Assembly (NCBI GenBank): GCA_035630295.1
Contig: DASQKY010000020.1
Location: 109,046-173,045, forward strand
Direction: 5' to 3'
Source: Acidimicrobiales bacterium
GTDB lineage: Bacteria > Actinomycetota > Acidimicrobiia > Acidimicrobiales > Iamiaceae
Length of the DNA: 64,000 nucleotides
Both the position numbers and the translations under genes were made by a program. Positions within the stretch are counted from its first letter, which is position 1; each line of letters starts with the position of its first letter. Of the stretch, positions 52,399-61,840 are shown piece after piece. The notes beneath the pieces are model-generated. The model had not been told where the DNA came from, ran no database searches, and was given only the letters and a program-made list of their open reading frames with translations.

Positions 52399-52863
52399 GT
52401 GTCCCGACGCCAGCAGATCAAGATGGTCCCCGCCGAGGTCGAGGCCTTCCTGGCCGGGCGCCACACCATGAACCTGGCCACCCACAACCACGACGGCACC
52501 ATCCACCTGGTGGCCATGTGGTACGGCTTCCTGCCCGACGGGACGGTGGGCTTCGAGACCTTCGCCCGGTCCCAGAAGGTGCAGAACCTGCGGCGCGACC
52601 CCCGGGTCACGGCCCTGGTCGAGGACGGCGACAGCTACCCCACGCTGCGCGGTGTCGAGCTGGTCGGCACCATGGAGCTGACCGACGACCGGGACACGCT
52701 CCTGGCCATCGCCACCAGCGTGCTGGACCGCTACCACCCCGAGGTGGCCGAGGCCGACCGGGCGGCGGTGGCCGAGGTGGTGGTCAACAAGCGGGTGGCC
52801 CTCCTCCTGCGCCCGGAGCGCACCGTCAGCTGGGACCACCGCAAGCTGGAGGGCGGCTACTGA
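52399..52863 (+). CDS. Pyridoxamine-5'-phosphate-oxidase-like (PPOX) flavin or F420 oxidoreductase
   Basis: A 154-residue split-barrel protein: HTMNLATHNHDGTIHLVAMW, YGFLPDGTVGFETFARSQKVQNL, DPRVTALVEDGDSYPTLRGVEL and VVNKRVALLLRPERTVSWDHRKL fit the PPOX family of F420- or FMN-binding reductases common in actinobacteria. The cofactor cannot be fixed by eye; the WDHRKL ending is frequent in the F420-dependent class. GGAGG lies four bases before the GTG. Confidence 0.82.
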   Translation: MSRRQQIKMVPAEVEAFLAGRHTMNLATHNHDGTIHLVAMWYGFLPDGTVGFETFARSQKVQNLRRDPRVTALVEDGDSYPTLRGVELVGTMELTDDRDTLLAIATSVLDRYHPEVAEADRAAVAEVVVNKRVALLLRPERTVSWDHRKLEGGY

Positions 52864-52923
52864 TCCCCGTTCCCGACGGCGGCTCCTGGTGGCGGGCTCC
52901 TGATGGCGGGGGAGCGGCGTGGG

Positions 52924-52929
52924 TAGGGT
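52924..52929 (+). promoter_or_regulatory. Leaderless -10 box for dienelactone hydrolase
   Basis: TAGGGT ends 7 bases before the ATG at 52937. Confidence 0.6.
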
Positions 52930-52936
52930 CGGCGCC

Positions 52937-53623
52937 ATGGGTCAGGACGTTGAGTTCACGAACGGCGACGACACGGCGCACGGCTACCTGGCCGAGCCCG
53001 AGCGCGGGGTGGGTCCCGGGCTGATCGTCATCCAGGAGTGGTGGGGCCTGGTCGACCACATCCGCGACGTGTGCGACCGGTTCGCGGCCGAGGGCTTCGT
53101 GGCCCTGGCCCCGGACCTCTACCACGGCGAGACCACCACCGAGCCCGACGAGGCCGGCAAGCTCATGATGGCCCTGAACCTCGACCAGGCCGTGGCCGAC
53201 ATGTCGGGGGCCATCAAGTTCCTCCAGGAGAGCCCGTCGACCACCTCCGACGTCCTGGGTGTCACCGGGTTCTGCATGGGGGGCGGGCTGGCCCTGGTGC
53301 TGGCGGCCGAGCGGCCCGCCGCCTTCGGGGCCTGCGTCCCCTGGTACGGGCTCATCCCCTGGGAGCACGCCACGCCCGACTGGTCGAAGGTCCAGGCCGA
53401 GGTGCAGGGCCACTTCGCCGGCGAGGACGGCTTCTTCGGCCCCGACAAGGCCCGGGCGCTGGAGTCCGACCTGCGGGCCGCCGGCGTCGACGCCGAGATC
53501 ACCATCTGGCCCGGGGTGGACCACGCCTTCTTCAACGACACCCGGCCCGAGGTCCACGACCCCGAGACGTCCCGCCGGGCCTGGGAGCAGGCCGTGGCCT
53601 TCCTCCACGCCCAGCTGGACTGA
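52937..53623 (+). CDS. Dienelactone hydrolase family protein
   Basis: Alpha/beta hydrolase of 228 residues. It has GLIVIQEWWGLVDHIRDVCDRFA, LAPDLYHGETT, the cysteine nucleophile elbow in LGVTGFCMGGGLALVLAAE, the acidic residue region and the histidine in WPGVDHAFFNDTRPE. The Cys-Asp-His triad is that of carboxymethylenebutenolidase (dienelactone hydrolase), which opens lactones in chlorocatechol pathways, but many members act on other esters. Leaderless behind TAGGGT; convergent with the haem oxygenase gene. Confidence 0.87.
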   Translation: MGQDVEFTNGDDTAHGYLAEPERGVGPGLIVIQEWWGLVDHIRDVCDRFAAEGFVALAPDLYHGETTTEPDEAGKLMMALNLDQAVADMSGAIKFLQESPSTTSDVLGVTGFCMGGGLALVLAAERPAAFGACVPWYGLIPWEHATPDWSKVQAEVQGHFAGEDGFFGPDKARALESDLRAAGVDAEITIWPGVDHAFFNDTRPEVHDPETSRRAWEQAVAFLHAQLD

Positions 53624-53647
53624 CCCCCGGCCGAGCGGCGGGGCGCC

Positions 53648-54295
53648 TCAGGCCGGCTGGTCGAGCTGGCGGAAGAGGTCGGTGTTGAGGGCGTAGGCCA
53701 CGCGGACCTCGTCGATGATGCGCTCGCGCTCCTCGTCGGACCACGGGGACCTGTCGAGCTGGGCCCGGTAGGCCTCCTTGACCGCCTTGGGGCTGGCGAT
53801 GCGGTCGAAGGTGTAGAAGCGGACGTCGAGATCGGCATACGCCCGGGCCACCACCCGGCCGATGTGCTGGCCGCCCGACAGGTCGCCCAGGTAGCGGGTG
53901 TAGTGGTGGGCCACGAAGCCCCCGGGCCAGTCGGTGGTGCCCTCGATGCGGGCCACGTAGGCCGCGGTGGCGGGTCGGGGGGTGGGGGCGGCCACCGCCT
54001 CGGCGCCCAGCAGGGCGGCCACGTCGTGCTCCAGGGCCGGGGTGCGGGCCAGGTCGTCGGACAGGAAGGGGGCCACCACCGGGTCGCCCCGGAAGGTCTC
54101 GGCGGTGCGCTCCAGGGCCCGGTAGACGATGAGGTGCTGGGCCAGCATGTCGCCGATGCGGGCCCGCTCCAGGGTGCCGGCCATGAGGTCGCCCATGAGG
54201 GTCGAGCCCTCGGCGTCGCCGTGATCGGCCATCGTGCGCTCCCGCAGGGTGGTCGAGAAGCGCTGGTCGGGGCCGTCGTCGAGGGTGGTGGACAT
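53648..54295 (-). CDS. hmuO: Haem oxygenase (biliverdin-producing)
   Basis: Breaks haem into biliverdin, CO and free iron. The 215-residue protein has the proximal-histidine helix LRERTMADHGDAEGSTLM, GGFVAHHYTRYLGDLSGGQHIGR split around the distal-helix glycines, and FYTFDRIASPKAVKEAYR. It stands divergent from the hmu operon (270 bases away), so haem imported by HmuTUV can be degraded for iron. The intergenic region should hold the iron- or haem-responsive signals, but no clear iron box was found. Confidence 0.9.
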   Translation of the reverse strand: MSTTLDDGPDQRFSTTLRERTMADHGDAEGSTLMGDLMAGTLERARIGDMLAQHLIVYRALERTAETFRGDPVVAPFLSDDLARTPALEHDVAALLGAEAVAAPTPRPATAAYVARIEGTTDWPGGFVAHHYTRYLGDLSGGQHIGRVVARAYADLDVRFYTFDRIASPKAVKEAYRAQLDRSPWSDEERERIIDEVRVAYALNTDLFRQLDQPA

Positions 54296-54565
54296 GTCTC
54301 TCCCGGTCGGGGTCCGGCTCCCGTCGGTGGGGCCGGGCGGCGTCAGTGTCGCTCCTGGCGGCCCCGAGCGCAAGGACCTTCACGACAAGATGTCGCGTCT
54401 TCACGACGGCTGGTCGTCTCATCGCCCTCTCGGGCCGACGAGCGGGGCTGGCGGGCCGGGGGCCGGGGCGGGGCGCCGCCCTGGACAGCTTGCGCGGTCG
54501 GCCTGTGGTGCGGCAACCTCTGCGATCTAGAAGGCATGGTTAACAGGAACTGCGAGGACGGCGAG
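54296..54565. other. Divergent control region between haem oxygenase and hmu operon
   Basis: No gene seen. It contains GATCTAGAAGG and GGTTAACAGG near 54525-54545 and a TTGCGC near 54490, possible parts of the plus-strand promoter. I see no convincing DtxR/IdeR or Fur-type palindrome. Confidence 0.4.
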
Positions 54566-55939
54566 ATGAGTGTGGGTCGGAGGCGAGGGGAGGCGGGAGT
54601 GGGGCGCCGGGACCGCCGGCGGCCGCTGGGCGCCCGGGCCGCGCTGGCGGCCGCGGCTGTCGCCGGCCTGGCCTCCTTCGGAGCCGTCCCCCCGGCCGGC
54701 GCCGCCCCCACCGGCCCCCTGGCCGCCCAGGCCCGGCCCGGCAGCACCGTCTCGCCCGACGGCCTGACCGCCACCGACGGCCAGCGCACCCTCCGGGTGG
54801 CCCGGGCCGTCGACCTGGCCCCCGGGGGCCAGCAGGTCGCGGTGTCGGGCAGCGGCTACGACGTGAGCAAGGGCATCTACGTGGCCTTCTGCCTCGTCAC
54901 CCCGCCCGACCAGCCCCCCTCGCCCTGCGGGGGCGGCATCGACATCGACGGCACCAGCGGCGCCTCGGCGTGGATCTCCTCCAACCCGCCCGCCTACGGC
55001 CAGGGCCTGGCCACGCCGTACGGGCCGGGCGGCACCTTCAGCGTGAGCGTGACCGTCAGCCCCGTCCTGGCCGGCGGCCACGACTGCCGGCAGGTGCAGT
55101 GCGCCATCGTCAGTCGCAGCGACCACGTGCGCACCGCCGATCGCAGCCAGGACCTGCTGCTCCCGGTCCGCTTCGCCAGCGGCGACGCGCCCCCACCGGT
55201 CGAGCCGGCCCCGTCGACCACGCCCTCGACCCTGCCGCCGCCCCCCGTGCCCACCACCACGGCCCCGGCGCCCGCCCCGGAGGCCACCCTCTCGGCCGAC
55301 GGCCGCACCGCCACCGCGGCCGAGCGCACCGTCACCGTGTCCGAGGTGGGCGACCTGGACCCCGCCGGCACCACCGTCACCGTGTCCGGCGCCGGCTTCG
55401 ACGAGAGCAAGGGCGTGCTGGTGTCGCTGTGCCGGGTGGCCGCCAGCCCCACCGAGGCCCCGGGCCCGTGCCTGGCCGGGTCCAGTCCCGGCGCCTCGCG
55501 CTGGGTGTCGTCGTCGCCCCCCGACCACGCCGTCGACCTGGTGGTGCCGTACCGGGAGGGCGGCGCCTTCGAGGTCGAGCTGGACGTGGCCCCGGTGATC
55601 GACGGCGAGACCGACTGCCGGGAGGTCGACTGCGCGGTGGTGGTCCGGCGGGACGACGCCGCGGCCGACGACCGCACCCTCGACCTGGCCGTGCCCGTGG
55701 CCTTCGGCGACGAGCGGCCGGCCTCGACCACCACCGCCACCACCGGGGCCGAGCGGGCCGCGCCCCCCGCCCCCGTGGCCGACACCTCGGGCAACGACGA
55801 CGGCGGCTCGGGGTCGGCCCTGCCCTGGATCCTGCTGGCCCTGGTGGTGGTGGCCGCCGGGGGCGGGGGCATCGCCGCCGTCCTGCGCTCCCGGCGGCCC
55901 CCGTCGCCGGCCCCCACCCCCGGCGGGGGCCCGACGTGA
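54566..55939 (+). CDS. Secreted double-repeat protein of the hmu operon, membrane-anchored
   Basis: A 457-residue exported protein with a basic signal peptide (about 1-48, cleavage after GAA or AGA). Two copies of the hmu-linked module follow. Copy 1 (about 75-202) has SGSGYDVSKGIYVAFC, a SPC, SDHVRTADRSQDL and PVRF. Copy 2 (about 255-380) is degenerate: RDDAAADDRTLDL replaces the DH/DRSQD motif. A Thr/Pro linker separates them, and a C-terminal helix (LPWILLALVVVAAGGGG) plus basic tail anchors the protein. The ATG at 54566 is preceded by GAGGA; an ATG at 54536 is less likely. It overlaps hmuT by 4 bases. A haem-receptor role is inferred from context. Confidence 0.7.
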   Translation: MSVGRRRGEAGVGRRDRRRPLGARAALAAAAVAGLASFGAVPPAGAAPTGPLAAQARPGSTVSPDGLTATDGQRTLRVARAVDLAPGGQQVAVSGSGYDVSKGIYVAFCLVTPPDQPPSPCGGGIDIDGTSGASAWISSNPPAYGQGLATPYGPGGTFSVSVTVSPVLAGGHDCRQVQCAIVSRSDHVRTADRSQDLLLPVRFASGDAPPPVEPAPSTTPSTLPPPPVPTTTAPAPAPEATLSADGRTATAAERTVTVSEVGDLDPAGTTVTVSGAGFDESKGVLVSLCRVAASPTEAPGPCLAGSSPGASRWVSSSPPDHAVDLVVPYREGGAFEVELDVAPVIDGETDCREVDCAVVVRRDDAAADDRTLDLAVPVAFGDERPASTTTATTGAERAAPPAPVADTSGNDDGGSGSALPWILLALVVVAAGGGGIAAVLRSRRPPSPAPTPGGGPT

Positions 55940-56946
55940 CCGCCCGGCCCGGCCGCCGCCTGGCCGCCGCCTCCCTGGTCGCCCTGCTGGGCCTGGGCAC
56001 CCTGGCCTGCAGCGGGTCCGACGGCCCCGGCGCGGCCCAGGCCGGCCCCGGGCCGGGGGAGCGGCCCGAGGACCGCTCGGTGGAGGCGGTGGGCACCGAC
56101 GCGCCGCCCGAGCTGCCCACCGAGGTGCGCTCGGCCGACGGCCGCACCGTCCGGGTCGACGACGTGAGCCGCATCGTCTCCCTGTGGGGCAACATCACCG
56201 AGACCGTCTACGGGCTGGGCCTGGGTGACAACGTGGTGGGCCGGGACGTGGCCTCCACCTTCGTCGAGGCCGAGGAGGTCCCCGTCGTCACCCGGGGCCA
56301 CGACGTGTCGGCCGAGTCGGTGCTGTCCCTGCGCCCGACCGTGGTCCTGGTCGACCCCACCATCGGCCCGCCCGAGGCCGTCGACCAGATCCGCAACGCC
56401 GGGGTCCCGGTGGTGGTGGTGGACGAGGTCACCACCCTGGAGGGCATCGGCGGCCGCATCCGCCAGATCGCCCAGGCCCTGGGGGTGCCGGCCGCCGGCG
56501 CGGCCCTGGCCCGGGAGGCGGCCGAGGAGATCACCGCCGTGCAGGCCGGCATCCCCGAGGGACCCCGCCCCCGCGTCGCCTTCCTGTACATGCGGGGCTC
56601 GGCCGGCGTCTACCTCATCGCCGGCCCCGGCTCCGGCGCCGACGCCATGATCGAAGCGGCCGGGGGCGAGGACGCCGGCACCGCCATGGGGTTGGAGAAG
56701 CCGTTCACCCCCATCACCAGCGAGGCCCTCACCGAGGCCGCCCCCGACGTGATCCTCATGACCACCACCGGCCTCGACTCGGTGGGCGGGATCGACGGCC
56801 TGGTCCAGATCCCCGGCATCGGCCAGACCCCCGCCGGCCGCGACCGCCGCATCGTCACCGTCGAGGACGGCCTGCTCTACAGCTTCGGCGGCCGCACCGC
56901 CCGGGCCCTGGAGCTCATCGTCGACCAGCTCCACACCGGCCCGTGA
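55936..56946 (+). CDS. hmuT: Haemin ABC transporter substrate-binding lipoprotein
   Basis: Periplasmic-type haem carrier fixed to the membrane, 336 residues. The lipobox is LLGLGTLACSG. The class III binding-protein fold is clear: DDVSRIVSLWGNITETVYGLG, RGHDVSAESVLSLRPTVV with a histidine at residue 122 where HmuT proteins have a haem ligand, VPVVVVDEVTTLEGIGGRI, and GPGSGADAMIEAAGGEDAG. It overlaps the upstream repeat-protein gene (GTGA). HmuU and HmuV are encoded 2.8 kb downstream behind two further repeat-protein genes, which is a wider split than usual. Confidence 0.9.
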   Translation: MTARPGRRLAAASLVALLGLGTLACSGSDGPGAAQAGPGPGERPEDRSVEAVGTDAPPELPTEVRSADGRTVRVDDVSRIVSLWGNITETVYGLGLGDNVVGRDVASTFVEAEEVPVVTRGHDVSAESVLSLRPTVVLVDPTIGPPEAVDQIRNAGVPVVVVDEVTTLEGIGGRIRQIAQALGVPAAGAALAREAAEEITAVQAGIPEGPRPRVAFLYMRGSAGVYLIAGPGSGADAMIEAAGGEDAGTAMGLEKPFTPITSEALTEAAPDVILMTTTGLDSVGGIDGLVQIPGIGQTPAGRDRRIVTVEDGLLYSFGGRTARALELIVDQLHTGP

Positions 56947-56980
56947 CCCCCGCCCGCCCCGCCCTCCAGGAGGAGCGCCC

Positions 56981-58228
56981 ATGACCCCGCCGCCGAGCCC
57001 CACCCGTCCCTCCGCCGGTCGCCGCCTGGCCGCGGCCCTGGCCGCGGTGGCCACCGCCGGGGTGCTGGTGGCGCTGGCCCCGGCCGGCGCCGGTGCCGCC
57101 CCTGGCGACCCGGTCGCCCCCGACCCGGCCCCCGCCCCGACGGCCGACGAGCGGGCCGCGGTGGCCACCACCACGGTCCTGGCCGCCAGCGCCTCCAGCG
57201 TGGAGGCCGGCGACCCGCTCACCCTCACGGCCACCGTCACCGCCCCCGGCGGGGCCCCGATCACCAGCGGCACCGTCGAGCTGTTCGCGGGGGCCACCTC
57301 CCTGGGCACGGCCGAGCTCAACGGCCTGGGCGAGGCCACCCGGGCCGTCACCTTCGCCACCCCCGGCACAAGGGCCGTGACGGCCGAGTTCCTGGGCACG
57401 GTCGACGCCGACCCCAGCACCTCCGCATCCCTGGCCGTGGCCGTCACCACCGCCACCGAGCACCCGGCCGAGCCGCCCACCCAGCCTCCCACCGCCACCC
57501 CCCGGGCCACCGGCGTGGGCACCGGCCCCGCGGGCCAGACCCTCACCGTGACCCCCGTCGACGCCCTCGACCCGGCCGGGACCGAGGTCGAGGTGGTGGG
57601 CCGGGGCTACATCGCAGCCGCCGGCTTCGACGTCGCCACCGAGGGCATGTACCTGGCCCTCTGCGTCGACCAGGGGCCGGGCGTGGCCCCCAGCCCGTGC
57701 GTGGGCGGGGCCGACACCACCGGGGCCACCGGCTCGTCGACGTGGGTCACCAACAACCCCTACGACGGCGTGCCCCCCGAGGCGGTGACCGCGGTCGAGC
57801 CCGACGGCTCGTTCCGGGCCACCCTCACCCTGGCCGCCCGGGACGAGTTCGTGGACTGCCTGGCCCTGGCCTCCGGTGAGCGCTGCGTGCTGGCCAGCCG
57901 GATGGACCACCGGGCCAGCGCCGATCGCAGCCAGGACGTGAAGGTCCCGGTGTGCTGGGCCGGCCAGGCCGCCTGCACCACCGACCCCATCGCCCCCGCC
58001 GACCCCGACGCGCCGCCCGCCTTCACCGGCTACCAGATCACCCCGGCCGGCCCCTCGTCGCGGGCCACCACCGGGGGGACCCGCCCGACCCTGGCCGCCA
58101 CCGGGGCTGATGTCCGCCTCCTCCCGTGGGGCCTGGCCCTGCTGGGCGGGGGCGCCGCCCTGCTGCTCGGCTCCCGCCGGGCCCGACGCACCACCCACGC
58201 CCACCCCACCGGAGGAGCACCCTCATGA
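56981..58228 (+). CDS. Secreted repeat protein with Ig-like domain and LAATG sorting tail
   Basis: A 415-residue exported protein. After a signal peptide (1-40) comes a bacterial Ig-like domain (about 60-155; TTVLAASASSVEAGDPLTLT without the full string), then a Pro/Thr linker, then one hmu-linked module (about 187-327) with TEGMYLALC, APSPC, DCLALASGERC and MDHRASADRSQD (H310). The C-terminus reads TLAATGADVRLL, a hydrophobic helix, and RRARR, a sortase signal of the LAxTG type. AGGAGG precedes the ATG. No sortase gene is in the window. Confidence 0.72.
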   Translation: MTPPPSPTRPSAGRRLAAALAAVATAGVLVALAPAGAGAAPGDPVAPDPAPAPTADERAAVATTTVLAASASSVEAGDPLTLTATVTAPGGAPITSGTVELFAGATSLGTAELNGLGEATRAVTFATPGTRAVTAEFLGTVDADPSTSASLAVAVTTATEHPAEPPTQPPTATPRATGVGTGPAGQTLTVTPVDALDPAGTEVEVVGRGYIAAAGFDVATEGMYLALCVDQGPGVAPSPCVGGADTTGATGSSTWVTNNPYDGVPPEAVTAVEPDGSFRATLTLAARDEFVDCLALASGERCVLASRMDHRASADRSQDVKVPVCWAGQAACTTDPIAPADPDAPPAFTGYQITPAGPSSRATTGGTRPTLAATGADVRLLPWGLALLGGGAALLLGSRRARRTTHAHPTGGAPS

Positions 58229-59787
58229 CCACCGTCCCCACCCCGCCCCGCCGGGCCCGCCGCTCGGTGGCCGCCCTGGTGGCGGCCGCCCTGGCCGGCA
58301 CCGCCGTGAGCGCGCTGGCCCTGGTGGCCCCGACCCCCGCCGGGGCGGCCCCGGGTGTCGACACCGGATCAGCGGGCCAGACCCTCACCGTCTCCGACGT
58401 CGACGCCCTCGACCCCAACGGCGCCACCGTCACCGTGACCGGCACCGGTTTCGACGCCGAGGCCGGGTTCGACGTGTCGACCATGGGCCTCTACCTCTCG
58501 GTGTGCGTCGACAAGGGGGCCGGCCAGGCCACCCCGTGCATCGGCGGCATCGACCAGACCGGGGGCACGACCGGCACCCGGTGGATCACCAACAACCCCA
58601 TCGGCGACGCCGACGTGGTGCCCATCTCGGCCACCGGCTCGTTCAGCACCACCCTGCGGGTGGCGTCCTGGGACGAGAACACCGACTGCCTCGACCTGGC
58701 CGAGGAGGCGTGGGCGTGCAAGATCGTGACCCGGGTCGACCACCGGGGCAGCGGCAACCGCAGCCAGGACGTACGGGTGCCCATCGACTTCGCCGCCGGG
58801 CCCCGGCTGCTGCTCACTCCGGCCGGCGGGTTCGACCCCGACGGCGACGACATCACCGTCAAGGGCAGCGGCTACCCGACCACCTCCCCCGGTGTCTACG
58901 TCCTCTACGGGCCGGAGCCCCAGAACACCACCGACGCCACGCCGTACCAGCGGACCGCCTTCATCCCCTCGGTGGCCATGGCCGGCGGCGCCTTCCAGAC
59001 GACCCTGGAGGACGTCCAGGCCGTCTACACCGGGGCCGACGAGGTGGACCGCGACTTCCGCACCGGCGGCGGCTTCGTCTCCACCTTCCGGGCCCACGGC
59101 GTCCCCGACCCGGCGGGGGACTGGTCGGCCAACCTCCCGGTGGTCTTCGACCGCCGCAGCGCCGAGGAGTCGTTCGTGACCGCCACCCTCACCGACTTCC
59201 TGGGCGACGCGCCGACCGACGGCGAGGTGGCCGACGGGGTCGACCACCTCGAGGTCCGGGGCACGGCCGGGTACCTGCGGGACCTCTCGACCTCCGACCA
59301 GTGGCTGGAGGCCCTGGTCGACAAGCTGTACCAGGACACCCTGGGGCGGGCCGGCGACCCCGGCGGCGTCGCCTACTGGGTGGGCCAGCTCCGCAGCGGG
59401 CGCCGCACCGTGGCCCGGGTGGCAGCCGAGTTCTACGCGTCGGACGAGTACTTCGACGGGATCGGCGGCGGCACCGTGGGGACCTGGGTCGACGACCTGT
59501 ACCAGAAGATCCTGCTGCGGGACTCCGACCCGTCGGGCCGGGCCTACTGGATCGGCCAGGTGGCGGCCCAGGGCCGGGGCCGCGTCGCCCTCCGCCTCTA
59601 CCAATCCGACGAGTCGGCCCGCACCCGGGTCCGGGCCCTCTACCAGGCCCTGCTGGGCCGGAGCGCCGACGCCGCCGGCCTGGCCTATTGGACCCCACGG
59701 GTCATCAGCCGCGGCGACCTGGCCCTGGCCGTGTTCCTGGCCGCCAGCCCCGAGTACGCCACCCGCGCCGTCACCCGCTTCCCGTGA
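58225..59787 (+). CDS. Secreted repeat protein with C-terminal DUF4214 domains
   Basis: A 520-residue exported protein: signal peptide (1-40), one hmu-linked module (about 53-190; STMGLYLSVC, TPCIGG, DCLDLAEEAWAC, VDHRGSGNRSQD with H173), an unassigned middle (about 195-380; LLLTPAGGFDPDGDDI), and DUF4214 units to the end (LYQDTLGRAGDPGGVAYW, LYQALLGRSADAAGLAYW). It overlaps the previous gene by ATGA and has GGAGG. DUF4214 also ends the secreted protein at 26191, linking two loci. Confidence 0.75.
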   Translation: MTTVPTPPRRARRSVAALVAAALAGTAVSALALVAPTPAGAAPGVDTGSAGQTLTVSDVDALDPNGATVTVTGTGFDAEAGFDVSTMGLYLSVCVDKGAGQATPCIGGIDQTGGTTGTRWITNNPIGDADVVPISATGSFSTTLRVASWDENTDCLDLAEEAWACKIVTRVDHRGSGNRSQDVRVPIDFAAGPRLLLTPAGGFDPDGDDITVKGSGYPTTSPGVYVLYGPEPQNTTDATPYQRTAFIPSVAMAGGAFQTTLEDVQAVYTGADEVDRDFRTGGGFVSTFRAHGVPDPAGDWSANLPVVFDRRSAEESFVTATLTDFLGDAPTDGEVADGVDHLEVRGTAGYLRDLSTSDQWLEALVDKLYQDTLGRAGDPGGVAYWVGQLRSGRRTVARVAAEFYASDEYFDGIGGGTVGTWVDDLYQKILLRDSDPSGRAYWIGQVAAQGRGRVALRLYQSDESARTRVRALYQALLGRSADAAGLAYWTPRVISRGDLALAVFLAASPEYATRAVTRFP

Positions 59788-59794
59788 GGTCCGG

Positions 59795-60970
59795 GTGAGC
59801 GGCCGGGGGGCCACCGACATCGGTCCCGACCCGAGGGGCCCCCGGACCGGGGGCCCCTCGGCCGCGCCCGGCCCGCCCCCGGCGCCCCCCGGCGCCGGTC
59901 CCGGCGGGGAGCCGGCGGAGATCGCCGTGGCCCCCACCAGCTGGGTCCGCTCCGGCCTGCTGCTGGTGGCCCTGGCCGCCGGCCTGGTCGTGCTGACCGT
60001 GGCGGCCGGGGCCTCGGGCGCCTTCCGCATCCCCCCGTCCGAGGTCCTGGGCTCGATCCTGCACCGCATCGGCCTGGGCTGGGGGTCCACCCCCGACGCG
60101 CTGGGCGAGGACGTGCTGTGGCAGATCCGCTTCCCCCGGGTGGCCCTGACCGTGCTGGTGGGCGGCTCGCTGGGCTGCGCCGGCGCCCTGATGCAGGGCA
60201 CGTTCAGCAACCCCCTGGCCGAGCCGGGCATCGTCGGCGTCTCCTCCGGGGCGGCTCTGGGCGCGGTCCTGGTCATCGTCACCGGGCTGGCCCCGTTCGG
60301 CACCTGGAGCATCACCGGCGCCGCCTTCGTGGGCGGCCTGGCCACCGTGTTCGCCGTCTACGCGGCGTCCCGGGCCGACGGGCGCACCGAGGTCATCACC
60401 ATGGTGCTCACCGGCATCGCCCTCAACGCCCTCACCGGGGCCGTGCTGGGCCTGCTCACCTACTACTCCGACGACGCCCAGCTCCGCAGCATCACCTTCT
60501 GGACCCTGGGCAGCATGGCCCAGGCCACGTGGACGAAGGTGGCCGTGGTGGCCCCGCTGGCCCTGGTGGGCATCGGCGTGGCGCCCCTGTTCGCCCGCCG
60601 CCTCGACCTGCTGGCCCTGGGCGACGGGCCCGCCCGCCACCTGGGGGTCGACGTGGAGCGCACCCGCCGGGTGGTGCTCCTGCTGGTGGCCGTGCTCACC
60701 GCCTCGGCGGTGGCCATCTCCGGCCAGGTGCTGTTCGTGGGCCTGGTCATCCCGCACCTGGTCCGCATGGTGGCCGGCCCCGGCCACCGCCTGCTCATCC
60801 CCGGCTCCGCCCTGGCCGGGGCCACCATCCTGGTCGGGGCCGATCTCGCCGCCCGGACCATGGCGTCGCCGGCCGAGGTGCCCCTGGGCGTGCTCACCGC
60901 CCTGGTGGGCAGCCCCTTCTTCTTCTGGCAGCTGCGGCGCATGAGGGCCCGCCAGGGGGGCTGGGCATGA
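59795..60970 (+). CDS. hmuU: Haemin ABC transporter permease
   Basis: FecCD/BtuC-type permease of 391 residues. The first 50 are Pro/Gly-rich and cytoplasmic; about ten hydrophobic helices follow. Landmarks: RFPRVALTVLVGGSLGCAGALMQG in pieces, FSNPLAEPGIVGVSSGAALGAVL, WTLGSMAQATW, and the C-terminal VLFVGLVIPHLVRMVAGPGHR. It begins with GTG 7 bases after the DUF4214 protein's stop and overlaps hmuV by four bases (ATGA), so all operon genes are co-translated. Confidence 0.92.
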   Translation: MSGRGATDIGPDPRGPRTGGPSAAPGPPPAPPGAGPGGEPAEIAVAPTSWVRSGLLLVALAAGLVVLTVAAGASGAFRIPPSEVLGSILHRIGLGWGSTPDALGEDVLWQIRFPRVALTVLVGGSLGCAGALMQGTFSNPLAEPGIVGVSSGAALGAVLVIVTGLAPFGTWSITGAAFVGGLATVFAVYAASRADGRTEVITMVLTGIALNALTGAVLGLLTYYSDDAQLRSITFWTLGSMAQATWTKVAVVAPLALVGIGVAPLFARRLDLLALGDGPARHLGVDVERTRRVVLLLVAVLTASAVAISGQVLFVGLVIPHLVRMVAGPGHRLLIPGSALAGATILVGADLAARTMASPAEVPLGVLTALVGSPFFFWQLRRMRARQGGWA

Positions 60971-61791
60971 GGTCCCTGCTGGCCGCCCGCCGGGCCGTGC
61001 CCCCCGACCCGCCGGCCGCCGGCACCGTGGCCCTGGAGGCGGTCGAGGTGCTGGTGGAGATCGACGGGCACGTCATCTTGGGCGGGGTCGACCTGGCCGT
61101 GGGGGCCGGGGAGATCGTGGCCCTGGTCGGCCCCAACGGGGCGGGCAAGTCGACCCTCCTCGGGGCCCTGGCCGGCGACCTGGACCGCACCGCCGGCGAG
61201 GTGTGGCTGGCCGGGCGGCCCCTGGAGGCCTGGGCCGGGGTCGACCTGGCCCTGCGCCGGGCCGTGCTGCCCCAGCAGGTCACGGTCACCTTCCCGTTCA
61301 CGGTGCGCGACGTGGTGGAGATGGGCCGGGCCCCGTGGGTGGCCGTCGACGGCGATCCCGACGGGGACGCGGTGGTCGAGGACGCCCTGCGGGCCACCGA
61401 CGTGGGCCACCTGGCCACCCGCCGCTTCCCCTCCCTCTCGGGGGGCGAGCGGGCCCGGGCCGCCCTGGCCCGGGTGCTGGCCCAGCGGACCCCGGTGCTG
61501 TTGCTGGACGAGCCCACCGCCGCGCTCGACCTGCACCACCAGGAGCTGGTGCTGGGCCTGGCCCGCCAGCGGGCCGAGACCGGGGTGGCCGTGGTGGTGG
61601 TGCTCCACGACCTGGGCCTGGCCGCGGCCCACGCCGACCGCATCGTGGTCCTGCAGGCCGGGGCCGTGGTGGCCGCCGGCCCGCCGGCCGAGGTGCTCGA
61701 GGCCGAGCTCCTGAGCGCCGTCTACCAGCACCCCGTCGAGGTGGTGGCCCACCCCCGCACCGGCGTGCCCCTGGTCCTGCCCCGGCGTTGA
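60967..61791 (+). CDS. hmuV: Haemin ABC transporter ATP-binding protein
   Basis: ATPase of 274 residues: Walker A GPNGAGKSTLLGAL, LPQQVTVTFPFTVRDVVEMGR (typical haem/siderophore ATPases), signature SLSGGERARAALARVLAQ, Walker B LLLDEPTAALDLHHQ and the H-loop VVVVLHDLGLA. It powers HmuU/HmuT import. It is the last gene of the operon; a TetR gene faces it 49 bases away. Confidence 0.94.
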   Translation: MRSLLAARRAVPPDPPAAGTVALEAVEVLVEIDGHVILGGVDLAVGAGEIVALVGPNGAGKSTLLGALAGDLDRTAGEVWLAGRPLEAWAGVDLALRRAVLPQQVTVTFPFTVRDVVEMGRAPWVAVDGDPDGDAVVEDALRATDVGHLATRRFPSLSGGERARAALARVLAQRTPVLLLDEPTAALDLHHQELVLGLARQRAETGVAVVVVLHDLGLAAAHADRIVVLQAGAVVAAGPPAEVLEAELLSAVYQHPVEVVAHPRTGVPLVLPRR

Positions 61792-61840
61792 CCGTCGCCG
61801 GCCGGCGGGTTGAGGGTCGGCGGACCCGGGCGGCCCGGCG

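Noticed and set aside
54480-54560. Iron-box (DtxR/IdeR or Fur type) in the hmu control region
   Set aside because: GGTTAACAGG is too short and lacks the 19-base palindrome form. No confident match.
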